64,000 nt of DNA from Aureimonas ureilytica DSM 18598 = NBRC 106430 (lineage in GTDB: Bacteria > Pseudomonadota > Alphaproteobacteria > Rhizobiales > Rhizobiaceae), in NCBI RefSeq assembly GCF_000382705.1, contig NZ_ARQE01000004.1:94197-158196 (forward strand). Direction: 5' to 3'. Below are positions 53,331 through 61,140 of this stretch, piece by piece. A program made the position numbers and the translations under genes. Numbering within the stretch: the stretch's first letter is position 1; each line of letters opens with the position of its first letter. Below the pieces are notes generated by a model. The model was not told the DNA's origin and did no database searches. It saw nothing but the letters and a program-made list of their open reading frames with translations.

Positions 53331-54569
53331 ATGAACATCAAGAGCCTTCTTCTCGGCTCCGCTGCGGCCCTCGTGGCAGTGACCGGCGCCCGTGCGGCCG
53401 ATGCCGTCGTCGTGGCTGAGCCCGAGCCCGTCGACTACGTTCGCGTCTGCGACGTCTACGGCAAGGGCTTCTACTACATCCCGGGCACGCAGACCTGCCT
53501 CAGCATCGGCGGCTATGTCCGCTTCCAGTACAACGTCGCCGGCGACCCGGCTCGTAACCTGGAAGGCGACGACTACCAGGCCGGTTCTTCGGTCCGCGCC
53601 CGTCTGAACTTCGACGCCCGCGAAGAAACCGAGCTCGGCACGCTGCGCGCCTTCGCCCGCGTCCAGGCCACCAACAACACGATCGCCCAGCCGGATTCGT
53701 CGCTCGGCGCCAGCTACGTGATGGACCAGGCCTACATTCAGCTCGGCGGCCTGCTCATGGGCTACCGTGACACGCTGTGGAGCTCGGGCATCGGCGGTCT
53801 GGAAGACGGCCTGCTCACCGACACGGACCTCGTGGTCGGCAGCTTCAACACCAACCAGATCAGCTACACGTTCGCTGCGAACGGCTTCTCGGCCACGATC
53901 GGCCTCGAAGACGACCGCACCGGCGATGTCGTTCCCGACGTCCACGCCAAGCTCGTCTACTCGGGCGCCTGGGGCGGTGCCTACCTGTCGGCCGTCTATG
54001 ACGAGACCTACAACAGCAACAACCTGCCGCGCACGATCACGCTCAACGGCGTGACCGTCGCGATCAACGGCACGTACCCGACGCTGGTTCAGGACGGCAA
54101 CAACGACGCCTTCGCCCTGAAGGGCGGCGTGCTCCTGAAGAACCTGATCGCGGCCGACTCGCAGCTGAAGATCGAAGGTCACTACGCCTTCGACCCGACC
54201 GTCTATGCCGGCCTCACGGCGATCGACACGCTCTCCACCCTGTCGACCAGCCAGCTGACCAATGCTGGCGTTCCGATCCTCCTCGAGTGGGCCGCTGGTG
54301 CGGGCTACGCGCAGAAGTTCGGCAAGTTCGGCTTCGCGATCTCCGGCCAGTACGGCGAGACGTTCGACATGCGCCTCTTCAACGCGCGCACCGGTCGTAC
54401 GACGATCGATCAGGGCGAATACTGGGCGGCCGTCGCCAATGTCGGCTACCAGATCACCAACAACTTCGCGACGCTGGCCGAAGTCTCCTACAAGAACGTC
54501 GATTTCGGCGGTCCTGCTGGCGACATCGATCAGGTCTCGGGCTTCCTGCGCTTCCAGCGCAACTTCTGA
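53331..54569 (+). CDS. Porin, Porin_2 family, copy 2
   Basis: A 412-residue outer-membrane porin nearly identical to copies 1 and 3 in strands and signal peptide (MNIKSLLLGSAAALVAVTGA). The conserved cysteine pair, the DAREETELGTLRAFARVQAT strand and the terminal FLRFQRNF are present. Variable segments compared with its paralogues lie near residues 150-175 (LVVGSFNTNQISYTFAANGF), 225-255 (YNSNNLPRTITLNGVTVAIN) and 300-320, probably surface loops. The ATG at 53331 follows GGAGAAAGAAC. It is the first copy of a tandem duplication of about 1.6 kb. Confidence 0.95.
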   Translation: MNIKSLLLGSAAALVAVTGARAADAVVVAEPEPVDYVRVCDVYGKGFYYIPGTQTCLSIGGYVRFQYNVAGDPARNLEGDDYQAGSSVRARLNFDAREETELGTLRAFARVQATNNTIAQPDSSLGASYVMDQAYIQLGGLLMGYRDTLWSSGIGGLEDGLLTDTDLVVGSFNTNQISYTFAANGFSATIGLEDDRTGDVVPDVHAKLVYSGAWGGAYLSAVYDETYNSNNLPRTITLNGVTVAINGTYPTLVQDGNNDAFALKGGVLLKNLIAADSQLKIEGHYAFDPTVYAGLTAIDTLSTLSTSQLTNAGVPILLEWAAGAGYAQKFGKFGFAISGQYGETFDMRLFNARTGRTTIDQGEYWAAVANVGYQITNNFATLAEVSYKNVDFGGPAGDIDQVSGFLRFQRNF

Positions 54570-54580
54570 TCCAGAGCTGC

Positions 54581-54602
54581 CCTGCGGGCTCCGGCCCGCA
54601 GG
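54581..54602 (+). repeat. Stem-loop after porin copy 2, also present after copy 3
   Basis: CCTGCGGGC, loop TCCG, GCCCGCAGG: a perfect 9-bp stem 11 bp after the stop. There is no T-run. The same sequence follows copy 3. It may protect the 3' end of the message. Confidence 0.6.
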
Positions 54603-54692
54603 CAAACCCGCCGGTCTCCGGCACCATGACCTGCCTCCAGCAAGTCGCGCATAGGCCAAAGATCTTTCGTCCACACTTTGGCCCGGATAGGG

Positions 54693-54726
54693 AGCCGTTC
54701 CGCGTCAGCGGGACGGCTTTCGGCCT
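54693..54726 (+). terminator. Intrinsic terminator of porin copy 2
   Basis: GCCGTTCCGC, loop GTCA, GCGGGACGGC form a 10-bp stem with one G-U pair, followed by TTTCGG and CCTTT. Confidence 0.7.
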
Positions 54727-55024
54727 TTGCGGGCTCGGACGGACGAATTGCCAGAGCCGCCCGTAGCGAAGCGGAAGAGACGCGGCCTGCGCCCTTCGTG
54801 CGCCCGCGACGCCGGCAGGCTCTGCGCCAAGGGAACCGTCGAGCGAGACGCTGGCGGCACGGGCCCGCACGCTCAATCGGGCGCAACACCTCAAACGCAT
54901 GCTTCATCGCGCGAGAACGCTTCACCCCGAAGCCTCCCCATTTGGGTGTCGCTTCGCCTCAAAGAGGTGGACTGGGTGAAAGAAGACGCAACGTTAGCTC
55001 GTGCAACATACTTTGTTAGTTATG

Positions 55025-55052
55025 CTTATTTTGTGATGCAAAGCTACAACTC
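55025..55052 (+). repeat. 28-bp conserved block upstream of porin copy 3
   Basis: Identical to 53135-53162, at nearly the same distance from the start codon (198 against 196 bp). Confidence 0.7.
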
Positions 55053-55153
55053 ATCCATTTCGCTAGCTGTTGCGAAGCTTTCACGACCAGAAAATGACTC
55101 TCGTATGAAAAAAAGTTCATGTTACACGTTTTAGCGAGGGCCACGACGCTACG

Positions 55154-55217
55154 GCAGGCTTTCGCCAACGAACCGAACAAGCCCCAAGAAGCTTGATCCG
55201 AATGTTGACTGGAGAAA
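55154..55217 (+). promoter_or_regulatory. 64-bp conserved 5' leader of porin copy 3
   Basis: Matches 53263-53326 at 63 of 64 positions and ends in the ribosome binding site GGAGAAA before the ATG at 55223. Confidence 0.6.
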
Positions 55218-55222
55218 TGATC

Positions 55223-56461
55223 ATGAACATCAAGAGCCTTCTTCTCGGCTCCGCCGCGGCCCTCGTGGCAGTAACCGGCGCCCGTGCGGCCGATGCCGTC
55301 GTGGTTGCCGAGCCCGAGCCCGTCGACTACGTTCGCGTCTGCGACGTCTACGGCAAGGGCTTCTACTACATCCCGGGCACGCAGACCTGCCTCAACATCG
55401 GCGGCTATGTCCGCTTCCAGTACAACGTCGCCGGCGACCCGGCCCGCAATCGGGAAGGCGACAAGTACCAGGCCGGCTCCTCGGTTCAGGCTCGCATCGA
55501 TTTCGACGCCCGCGAAGAAACCGAGCTCGGCACGCTGCGCGCCTTCGCCCGCGTCCAGGCCACCAACAACACGATCGCACAGCCGGATTCGGGGCTCGGC
55601 GCCAGCTATGTGATGGACCAGGCCTATATCCAGCTCGGCGGCCTCCTCATGGGCTACCGTGACACGCTCTGGAGCTCGGGCATCGGCGGTCTGGAAGACG
55701 GCCTTCTGACCGACACCGGTCTCGCCGTCGGCGACATCGGCACCAACCAGATCAACTACACCTTCACGTCCGGCGGCTTCGCGGCCACGCTCGGCCTCGA
55801 AGACGACCGCACCGGCGACGTCGTTCCCGACGTCCATGCCAAGCTCGTCTACACCGGCGACTGGGGCGGCGTTTACCTGTCGGCCGTCTATGACGAGACC
55901 AACAACCGCAACGACATTCCGAGCGCGATCACGATCAACGGCGTGACCGTCGCCGTGAACGGCACGTTCCCGACCCTTCTCCAGAACGGCAACAACGACG
56001 CCTTCGCTCTGAAGGGCGGCGTGCTCCTGAAGAATCTCGTCGCGCCGGACACGCAGTTCAAGCTCGAAGGTCACTACGCCTTCGACCCGACCGTCTATGC
56101 CGGCATCACGGCCATCGACACGGTCTCGACGCTGGCAGCCAATCAGCTGACCAATGGCGGCGTTCCGATCCTCCTCGAATGGGCCGTCGGTGCGGGCTAT
56201 GCGCAGAAGGTCGGCAAGGTCGGCTTCGCGATCTCCGGCCAGTATGGCGAGACGTTCGACATGTCGCGCTTCGACCCGCGCACCCGCCGCACCACGGTCG
56301 ACCAGGGCGAATACTGGGCGGCCGTCGCCAATGTCGGCTACCAGATCACCAACAACTTCGCGACGCTCGGCGAAGTCTCCTACAAGAGCGTCGACTTCGG
56401 CGGTCCTGCTGGCGACGTCGACCAGGTCTCGGGCTTCCTGCGCTTCCAGCGCAGCTTCTGA
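55223..56461 (+). CDS. Porin, Porin_2 family, copy 3
   Basis: A 412-residue outer-membrane porin with the same signal peptide, cysteine pair and terminal Phe (FLRFQRSF) as its paralogues. It is the most divergent of the three: EGDKYQAGSSVQARIDFDAR in the second strand, LAVGDIGTNQINYTFTSGGF near 160-180, NNRNDIPSAITINGVTVAVN near 240, and DPRTRRTTVDQGEYW near 355. The ATG at 55223 is chosen for identity with the other copies; the frame opens 30 bases earlier. It is the second member of the tandem duplication. Confidence 0.95.
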   Translation: MNIKSLLLGSAAALVAVTGARAADAVVVAEPEPVDYVRVCDVYGKGFYYIPGTQTCLNIGGYVRFQYNVAGDPARNREGDKYQAGSSVQARIDFDAREETELGTLRAFARVQATNNTIAQPDSGLGASYVMDQAYIQLGGLLMGYRDTLWSSGIGGLEDGLLTDTGLAVGDIGTNQINYTFTSGGFAATLGLEDDRTGDVVPDVHAKLVYTGDWGGVYLSAVYDETNNRNDIPSAITINGVTVAVNGTFPTLLQNGNNDAFALKGGVLLKNLVAPDTQFKLEGHYAFDPTVYAGITAIDTVSTLAANQLTNGGVPILLEWAVGAGYAQKVGKVGFAISGQYGETFDMSRFDPRTRRTTVDQGEYWAAVANVGYQITNNFATLGEVSYKSVDFGGPAGDVDQVSGFLRFQRSF

Positions 56462-56762
56462 TCCAGAGCTGCCCTGCGGGCTCCGGCCCGCAGGCAACCC
56501 CGCCGGTCTCCGGCATCATGACCTGCCTCCAGCAAGTCGCGCATGAGCCAAAGTCGTTTCGTCCACACTTTGGCTGGAATAGGGAGCCGTTCCGCGTCTG
56601 CGGGACGGCTTTCGTCGTTGAAGGCCCTTTGGCCGACGCAGCAACGCGCCTCACCTCCCGTTCCTCGCGGAGATGCCGGGGAGCGGGCCCTGCGGCCCTG
56701 CCCCCCCCTTGAAGCGCCGCGATCGGCGCGCATGTGAAGCCCGGTTCGCACCGGGAGTTTCC
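56462..56762. other. 3' flank of porin copy 3
   Basis: 301 bases. The first about 150 match the 3' flank of copy 2 base for base apart from scattered changes, including the CCTGCGGGC stem-loop; the remainder up to the DUF2147 start is unique, contains no gene that I recognise, and ends in the ribosome binding site of that gene. Confidence 0.55.
56585..56618 (+). terminator. Intrinsic terminator of porin copy 3
   Basis: GCCGTTCCGC, loop GTCT, GCGGGACGGC followed by TTTCG, the duplicate of the terminator after copy 2. Confidence 0.65.
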
Positions 56763-57101
56763 ATGCTTCACCCCTTCCTTCTCGCTCCGCTGCTTCTTCT
56801 GTGCGGCGTCGTCACCGCCAGCGCGGAGCCGCTTCTGGGCACGTGGCGGCTTTCGAACGGGGAAACCGTGACCTATTCGCGCTGCGGTGCGGCCTTCTGC
56901 TCGACCGTCGATACGGGACGCTACAAGGGCCAGTCGGTCGGTCGGATGGAAGGCTCGGCGCCGCTCTACAAGGGCACCGTGATCGATCCGCGCGACGGCA
57001 AGAGCTATGACGGGCGCGCCAGCGTGGAGGGCGACCGGCTCGTGCTGACCGGCTGCGTCGCGCGCGTCTTCTGCCGGTCGCAGACCTGGACGCGCCGCTG
57101 A
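56763..57101 (+). CDS. DUF2147 exported protein (copy 2)
   Basis: A 112-residue protein with a signal peptide (about 1-21, ending ASAEP) and the same fold pattern as the copy at 52653: LLGTWRLSNGETVTYSRCGA, AFCSTVDTGRYKGQSVGRM, LYKGTVIDPRDGKSYDGRAS and LVLTGCVARVFCRSQTWTRR. The four cysteines are kept at matching places. The ATG at 56763 follows GGGAGTTTCC; the frame before it is non-coding. Identity to copy 1 is modest, so this duplication is older than that of the porins it flanks. Confidence 0.83.
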   Translation: MLHPFLLAPLLLLCGVVTASAEPLLGTWRLSNGETVTYSRCGAAFCSTVDTGRYKGQSVGRMEGSAPLYKGTVIDPRDGKSYDGRASVEGDRLVLTGCVARVFCRSQTWTRR

Positions 57102-57342
57102 CGGCTGAGACCGATGAATCGGGTGAGAGCCGGGCTGGGCTCTCGCCCCGCGTCTCGCGAGGCACCGTCACGGCCAGCGGCTTCGGCGAGCATCGGGTTC
57201 GGCGGGCATCGGCAACGACGCCGCGAAGCAAACGTCCCTTTCGCGCCGATCCGATCAGGCCGTCGAACAGGCCCCGAGGGTGCCGCACCATCGGCGCGGC
57301 CCCTCTCGTGAAGTCGAATGTCGAGGGGTTCGAAGCCGCCGT

Positions 57343-58050
57343 TCAGCGCGCCTTCTGCCCGAACAGAACGCTCTGCGCGTTCTTGTCGGCGGCCAGATTC
57401 AGCTTCTCGCGCTCTTCCTTGCCGACCGCGAGACCCCGCTCCACGGCCGGCCGCGCCTTCATGCGCTCGAACCACGCTTTCAGATCGGGGAAATCCTCCA
57501 GCGACTGGCCCTGATTGGCGTGCGGCACGATCCAGCCGATCGAGGCCATGTCGGCGATGGAATACTCGCCGGCCAGGAAGTCGCGGCCCGACAGACGCTT
57601 GTTCATGACCCCATAGAGGCGGTTGACCTCGTTGGTGTAGCGATCGATGCCATAGGCGATCTTCTCGGGCGCATATTGGCGGAAATGATGCGCCTGCCCC
57701 GCCATCGGGCCGAGCCCGCCGACCTGCCAGAACAGCCATTCCTCGACGGCGACGCGCGCGCGCTCGTCGCTCGGATAGAAGCGCGCGAACTTGCGGCCGA
57801 GATATTGCAGGATCGCGCCCGATTCGAAGACCGAGATCGGCTCGCCGCCGGGGCCTTCGGGATCGACGATCGCGGGCATCCGGTTGTTGGGGGCAATGGC
57901 CAGGAAGTCCGGCTTGAACTGGTCTCCCGCCCCGATGTTCACGAGCTTCAGCTCGTAGGGCACGCCGAGTTCCTCCAGCATGATCGAGACCTTCCAGCCG
58001 TTGGGCGTCGGCCAGTAGTGAAGTTCGATCGGCTTGGTCTGCTCTGTCAT
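57343..58050 (-). CDS. Glutathione S-transferase family protein (YfcG/Ure2-like)
   Basis: A 235-residue cytoplasmic GST. The thioredoxin-fold N-terminal domain (about 8-90) shows IELHYWPTPNGWKVSIMLEE, NIGAGDQFKPDFLAIAPNNR, the cis-proline MPAIVDPEG and the glutathione-binding ESGAILQYLG. The C-terminal helical domain (about 100-215) has YAPEKIAYGIDRYTNEVNRL and the conserved DFLAGEYSIADMASIGWI. The PTPNG pattern places it with the Nu-class YfcG/YghU group, which have disulfide-bond reductase activity rather than classical conjugation. The ATG at 58048-58050 is used; 30 bases of open frame precede it. Confidence 0.9.
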   Translation of the reverse strand: MTEQTKPIELHYWPTPNGWKVSIMLEELGVPYELKLVNIGAGDQFKPDFLAIAPNNRMPAIVDPEGPGGEPISVFESGAILQYLGRKFARFYPSDERARVAVEEWLFWQVGGLGPMAGQAHHFRQYAPEKIAYGIDRYTNEVNRLYGVMNKRLSGRDFLAGEYSIADMASIGWIVPHANQGQSLEDFPDLKAWFERMKARPAVERGLAVGKEEREKLNLAADKNAQSVLFGQKAR

Positions 58051-58229
58051 GGCGCATGGCTTCCTTCTACGACTGGGCACGCAATCTAGGCACGCCGTGC
58101 GCCGACGAACAGGGGAACCGCGCCGAAGCCGGGCAGTCCCGCGAAATCTGAACGAATGCTTAAGGCCTTCCCCAGTCCGGGTTCAGCTTCGTCGGGCAAG
58201 GTTCGGCACACGCCCCGGAGGAGATTTCG

Positions 58230-58388
58230 ATGCCGCTTCGCCTTGCCATCGTGTGCAGCCTGTTCGCTCTGTTCGCCTTCGGCTTTTCGGAACTCGTCGA
58301 ATCCAAGCAGCGCGTGCCGGGCATCGGCGTGGCGAGCGCGGGCTGCCTCGATCGCGGCATGGTCTGCGTGAAGCCATCGGCCGATTGA
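58230..58388 (+). CDS. Small exported or membrane protein, 52 residues
   Basis: A short ORF with a very good ribosome binding site (GGAGGAGATTTCG before ATG). The product has a hydrophobic N-terminal segment (about 3-19, LRLAIVCSLFALFAFGF) and a short hydrophilic tail with two cysteines (SAGCLDRGMVCVKPSAD). I do not recognise it, but such short exported proteins are common in this order. It lies between the divergent gst and amn and ends 71 bp before amn. Confidence 0.6.
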   Translation: MPLRLAIVCSLFALFAFGFSELVESKQRVPGIGVASAGCLDRGMVCVKPSAD

Positions 58389-58459
58389 TCCCCCGGCGTC
58401 AGGCAAGTTTCGCGGGCGCCCGGCATTCCCGAAGACACGCCCCTCTTGTATGAGGGAGC

Positions 58460-59962
58460 ATGACCGAGCCATTCGCGAGTTCGACCGTGCCGCAATTCGT
58501 TTCTCCCCCGTCCGGCGCGCCGCGCGCCTTCATGGAGGCCGAAGCGGCCGTGGCGGAGCTGACCCGCCTTTACCGGCTATCCGCCGAATTCCTGTGCGAC
58601 CGCTTCGACGAGGTTCTGACCTCGGGCGACACGTCGCGCCGCTTCCGGGCCTTCTACCCGGAGGTGCGGATCGAGACGGCGGGCCATGCGCGGGTGGACT
58701 CGCGTCTCGCCTTCGGCTTCGTGCCCGGCCCCGGCATCTACGCGACGACCGTGACGCGGCCGGACCTCTTCGACCACTACCTCGTCGAGCAGCTGGAACA
58801 GCTTCTCAAGAACCACGGCCAGCCGATCCAGGTCGGCCTGTCGCAGACGCCCATTCCCTTACATTTCGCGCTGCCGGAAGGCACCTATGTGGACGGGGCG
58901 CTGGCCGAGAAACTCGACAAGCCGCTGCGCGATATCTTCGACGTGCCCGATCTTGCCGCGACCGACGACCGGATCGTCAACGGCAATTTCGAGCCGGAGC
59001 CCGGCGAGCCCCTGCCGCTCGCGCCCTTCACGGCGCAGCGCGTCGATTATTCGCTGATGCGGCTCGCCCATTACACGGCGACGAGCCCCCGCCATTTCCA
59101 GAACTTCGTCCTGTTCACGAACTACCAGTTCTATGTGGACGAGTTCTGCGTCATGGCCCGGCGGCTGATGGACGAGGGCGGGCGCGGCTATGACGGGTTC
59201 GTGGAGCCCGGCAACATCCTGACGCGCGCCGGCGCCTCCGAGCCCGAAAGCGGCGTCGCGCCCGTGCGCATGCCGCAGATGCCCGCCTATCACCTGACGC
59301 GGCCGGACGGCAGCGGCATCACCATGGTCAATATCGGTGTCGGCCCGAGCAACGCCAAGACGATCACCGACCACGTGGCCGTGCTGCGCCCCCATGCCTG
59401 GCTGATGCTCGGGCATTGCGCCGGCCTTCGCAACACGCAGGCCCTTGGCGACTACGTGCTCGCCCATGCCTATGTGCGGGAAGATCACGTTCTCGACGCC
59501 GATCTGCCGGTCTGGGTACCGGTTCCCCCGCTCGCCGAGGTGCAGGTGGCGCTGGAGCGCGCGGTGGCCGACGTCACCGGCCTGTCGGGCTACGACCTGA
59601 AGCGCATCATGCGCACGGGTACGGTCGCCACGATCGACAACCGCAACTGGGAGCTGCGCGACCAGACCGGGCCGGTGCAGCGCCTGTCGCAGTCGCGCGC
59701 CATCGCGCTCGACATGGAATCGGCGACGATCGCCGCCAATGGCTATCGCTTCCGCGTTCCCTACGGCACGCTGCTCTGCGTGTCCGACAAGCCGCTCCAT
59801 GGCGAGTTGAAGCTGCCGGGCATGGCGACCGAGTTCTACAAGCGGCAGGTCTCGCAGCATCTGGAGATCGGCATCCGCACGATGCAGAGCCTGGCCGACA
59901 TGCCGCACGAGCGCCTCCATTCGCGCAAGCTGCGCTCCTTCTTCGAAACGGCGTTCCAGTAG
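58460..59962 (+). CDS. amn: AMP nucleosidase
   Basis: Hydrolyses AMP to adenine and ribose 5-phosphate and so helps set adenylate pools; 500 residues. The N-terminal AMP-nucleosidase-specific domain (about 15-180) contains RFRAFYPEVRIETAGHARVD, SRLAFGFVPGPGIYATTVTR and GLSQTPIPLHFALPEGTYVD. The C-terminal phosphorylase-like catalytic domain (about 270-490) has TMVNIGVGPSNAKTITDHVA, LMLGHCAGLRNTQALGDYVL and IALDMESATIAANGYRFRVP with the catalytic Asp-Met-Glu region. The ATG follows GAGGGAGC. It is followed after five bases by the next gene. Confidence 0.95.
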   Translation: MTEPFASSTVPQFVSPPSGAPRAFMEAEAAVAELTRLYRLSAEFLCDRFDEVLTSGDTSRRFRAFYPEVRIETAGHARVDSRLAFGFVPGPGIYATTVTRPDLFDHYLVEQLEQLLKNHGQPIQVGLSQTPIPLHFALPEGTYVDGALAEKLDKPLRDIFDVPDLAATDDRIVNGNFEPEPGEPLPLAPFTAQRVDYSLMRLAHYTATSPRHFQNFVLFTNYQFYVDEFCVMARRLMDEGGRGYDGFVEPGNILTRAGASEPESGVAPVRMPQMPAYHLTRPDGSGITMVNIGVGPSNAKTITDHVAVLRPHAWLMLGHCAGLRNTQALGDYVLAHAYVREDHVLDADLPVWVPVPPLAEVQVALERAVADVTGLSGYDLKRIMRTGTVATIDNRNWELRDQTGPVQRLSQSRAIALDMESATIAANGYRFRVPYGTLLCVSDKPLHGELKLPGMATEFYKRQVSQHLEIGIRTMQSLADMPHERLHSRKLRSFFETAFQ

Positions 59963-59967
59963 GCTCC

Positions 59968-60990
59968 ATGGGTTTTGCCGCGCTTTGGAAGGGGCTGCTC
60001 GTCCTGGCCGCGTTCGCGGGCGGGCTGGGCATCCTCGCGGGTTTCTTCGGAGCGCGCGTCCACCCGTTCGACAGCGTGGCCCATTTCCGGCTGCTTCTCT
60101 CGATCGCCCTGGTGCTCCTTGCCTTTGTTGCCCTGGGAACGCGCGCCTGGCTGGCTATGGGTGTCGCGCTCGGCTTTGCCGGTCTCGGCTTCGCCTTCAC
60201 GCTGCCCTGGCTCCTGCCCGGGCGGGCCCAGCCGGCGAGAGAGGGCCAGCCGAGCTACACGCTGCTGCAGATGAACCTTCGCTACGACGCCGCCGACAAG
60301 GCGGGAGCGCTGCGGCGCATCGGCGAAGCGCGGCCCGATGTCGTGACGCTGCAGGAGGTCACGGACGAGTGGCGGGAGACCTTCGGGCTTCTGGCCGAGA
60401 CCTATCCGTTCCAGACCTATTGCGGCTTGAAGGAGGATCGCGACGGGATCGCCATCCTGTCGCGTCGCCCCTTCGTCGGCGAGGCCCTGTGCCAGCCGCG
60501 CAACGGGCGCGTCACGCAAGGCGTCGATCTCAACGGGCGCGTCCTCGCCGTCACTTCGCTTCATCTCGACTGGCCCTGGCCCCGGCACCAGTGGCGCCAG
60601 ATTCGCGGCATCGGAGACACGCTGCGCCGCGCGGACGGCCCATCGCTTCTCGGCGGCGACTTCAACGCCGCGCCCTGGAGCGCGGCGGTCGGCACCGTCG
60701 CCGAGAACAACGGCCTTCGCGTCGTCGGCGGGATCGGACCGACCTGGCTGACCATGCGCTTCAGCGAGCTTTGGCCGCGCTGGCTCGGCCTGCCGCTGGA
60801 TCAGCTTCTCGCCTCGTCCGACGTGATCGTGGACGAGGTGCATGTGCTGGAGCGCACGAGTTCGGACCACCTGCCCGTGCTTCTGCGCTTCTCGCTCGCG
60901 TCCAAAGTGCCGGCCACGACGCCGGAGAGCCAGCCACCGGCCACCGCATCCGCGCAAGCCGACCGAAGCGCCAGTCCGGGCAGCGCGTGA
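59968..60990 (+). CDS. Membrane-anchored endonuclease/exonuclease/phosphatase (EEP) family protein
   Basis: A 340-residue protein. Three hydrophobic segments (about 5-25, 35-58 and 60-85) anchor an EEP-fold domain (about 95-310). Seen: TLLQMNLRYDAADKAGALRR with the metal-binding Asn, VVTLQEVTDEW with the metal-binding Glu, LHLDWPWPRHQ, LLGGDFNAAPWSAAV with the GDFN motif, and SSDHLPVLLRFSL with the catalytic SDH. The active-site set is therefore complete. Substrate may be a phosphodiester such as a lipid or nucleic acid, placed on the outer side of the membrane. It starts five bases after amn and is probably in its operon. Confidence 0.87.
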   Translation: MGFAALWKGLLVLAAFAGGLGILAGFFGARVHPFDSVAHFRLLLSIALVLLAFVALGTRAWLAMGVALGFAGLGFAFTLPWLLPGRAQPAREGQPSYTLLQMNLRYDAADKAGALRRIGEARPDVVTLQEVTDEWRETFGLLAETYPFQTYCGLKEDRDGIAILSRRPFVGEALCQPRNGRVTQGVDLNGRVLAVTSLHLDWPWPRHQWRQIRGIGDTLRRADGPSLLGGDFNAAPWSAAVGTVAENNGLRVVGGIGPTWLTMRFSELWPRWLGLPLDQLLASSDVIVDEVHVLERTSSDHLPVLLRFSLASKVPATTPESQPPATASAQADRSASPGSA

Positions 60991-61020
60991 TACGCGCCCG
61001 CCCGCGCACGCAGGCATGAA

Positions 61021-61055
61021 GACCGAAGACCGAAGACCGAAGACCGAAGACCGAA
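61021..61055 (+). repeat. Tandem heptanucleotide repeat, GACCGAA x5
   Basis: Five perfect copies of GACCGAA in a row, 35 bp, lying 30 bp after the EEP gene and 85 bp before bacA. The unit length is not a multiple of three. A short ORF (61016-61060, ATG to TGA) runs through it, encoding repeats of KTEDRRP. It is the only simple repeat of this kind noticed in the window. Confidence 0.9.
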
Positions 61056-61140
61056 GATGAAAACTTGGTCATGACAGAAGCTTAACGGGATCGGCCGCCT
61101 GCCCTCTGCCAAGGTTCGCCTCGTCAGAGGGTCCTTGCCG

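Larger units (their letters stand above)
54570..55222. other. Spacer between tandem porin copies 2 and 3
   Basis: 653 bases. The left third is the 3' flank of copy 2 and matches the 3' flank of copy 3; the right third is the leader of copy 3 and matches that of copy 2. The middle (about 54730-55020) is unique and holds only short frames with no recognisable product. Confidence 0.6.

Noticed and set aside
54678-55134. Short frames in the spacer between porin copies 2 and 3
   Set aside because: They start inside a terminator or the duplicated flanks and have Arg-rich products with no similarity.
53226-56497. Long minus-strand open frames (480-490 codons) across the porins
   Set aside because: They mirror the porin genes base for base, and their similarity to each other only reflects the porin duplication.
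61021-61055. CRISPR-like repeat
   Set aside because: Seven-base units with no spacers are a simple tandem repeat, not an array; no cas genes are present.
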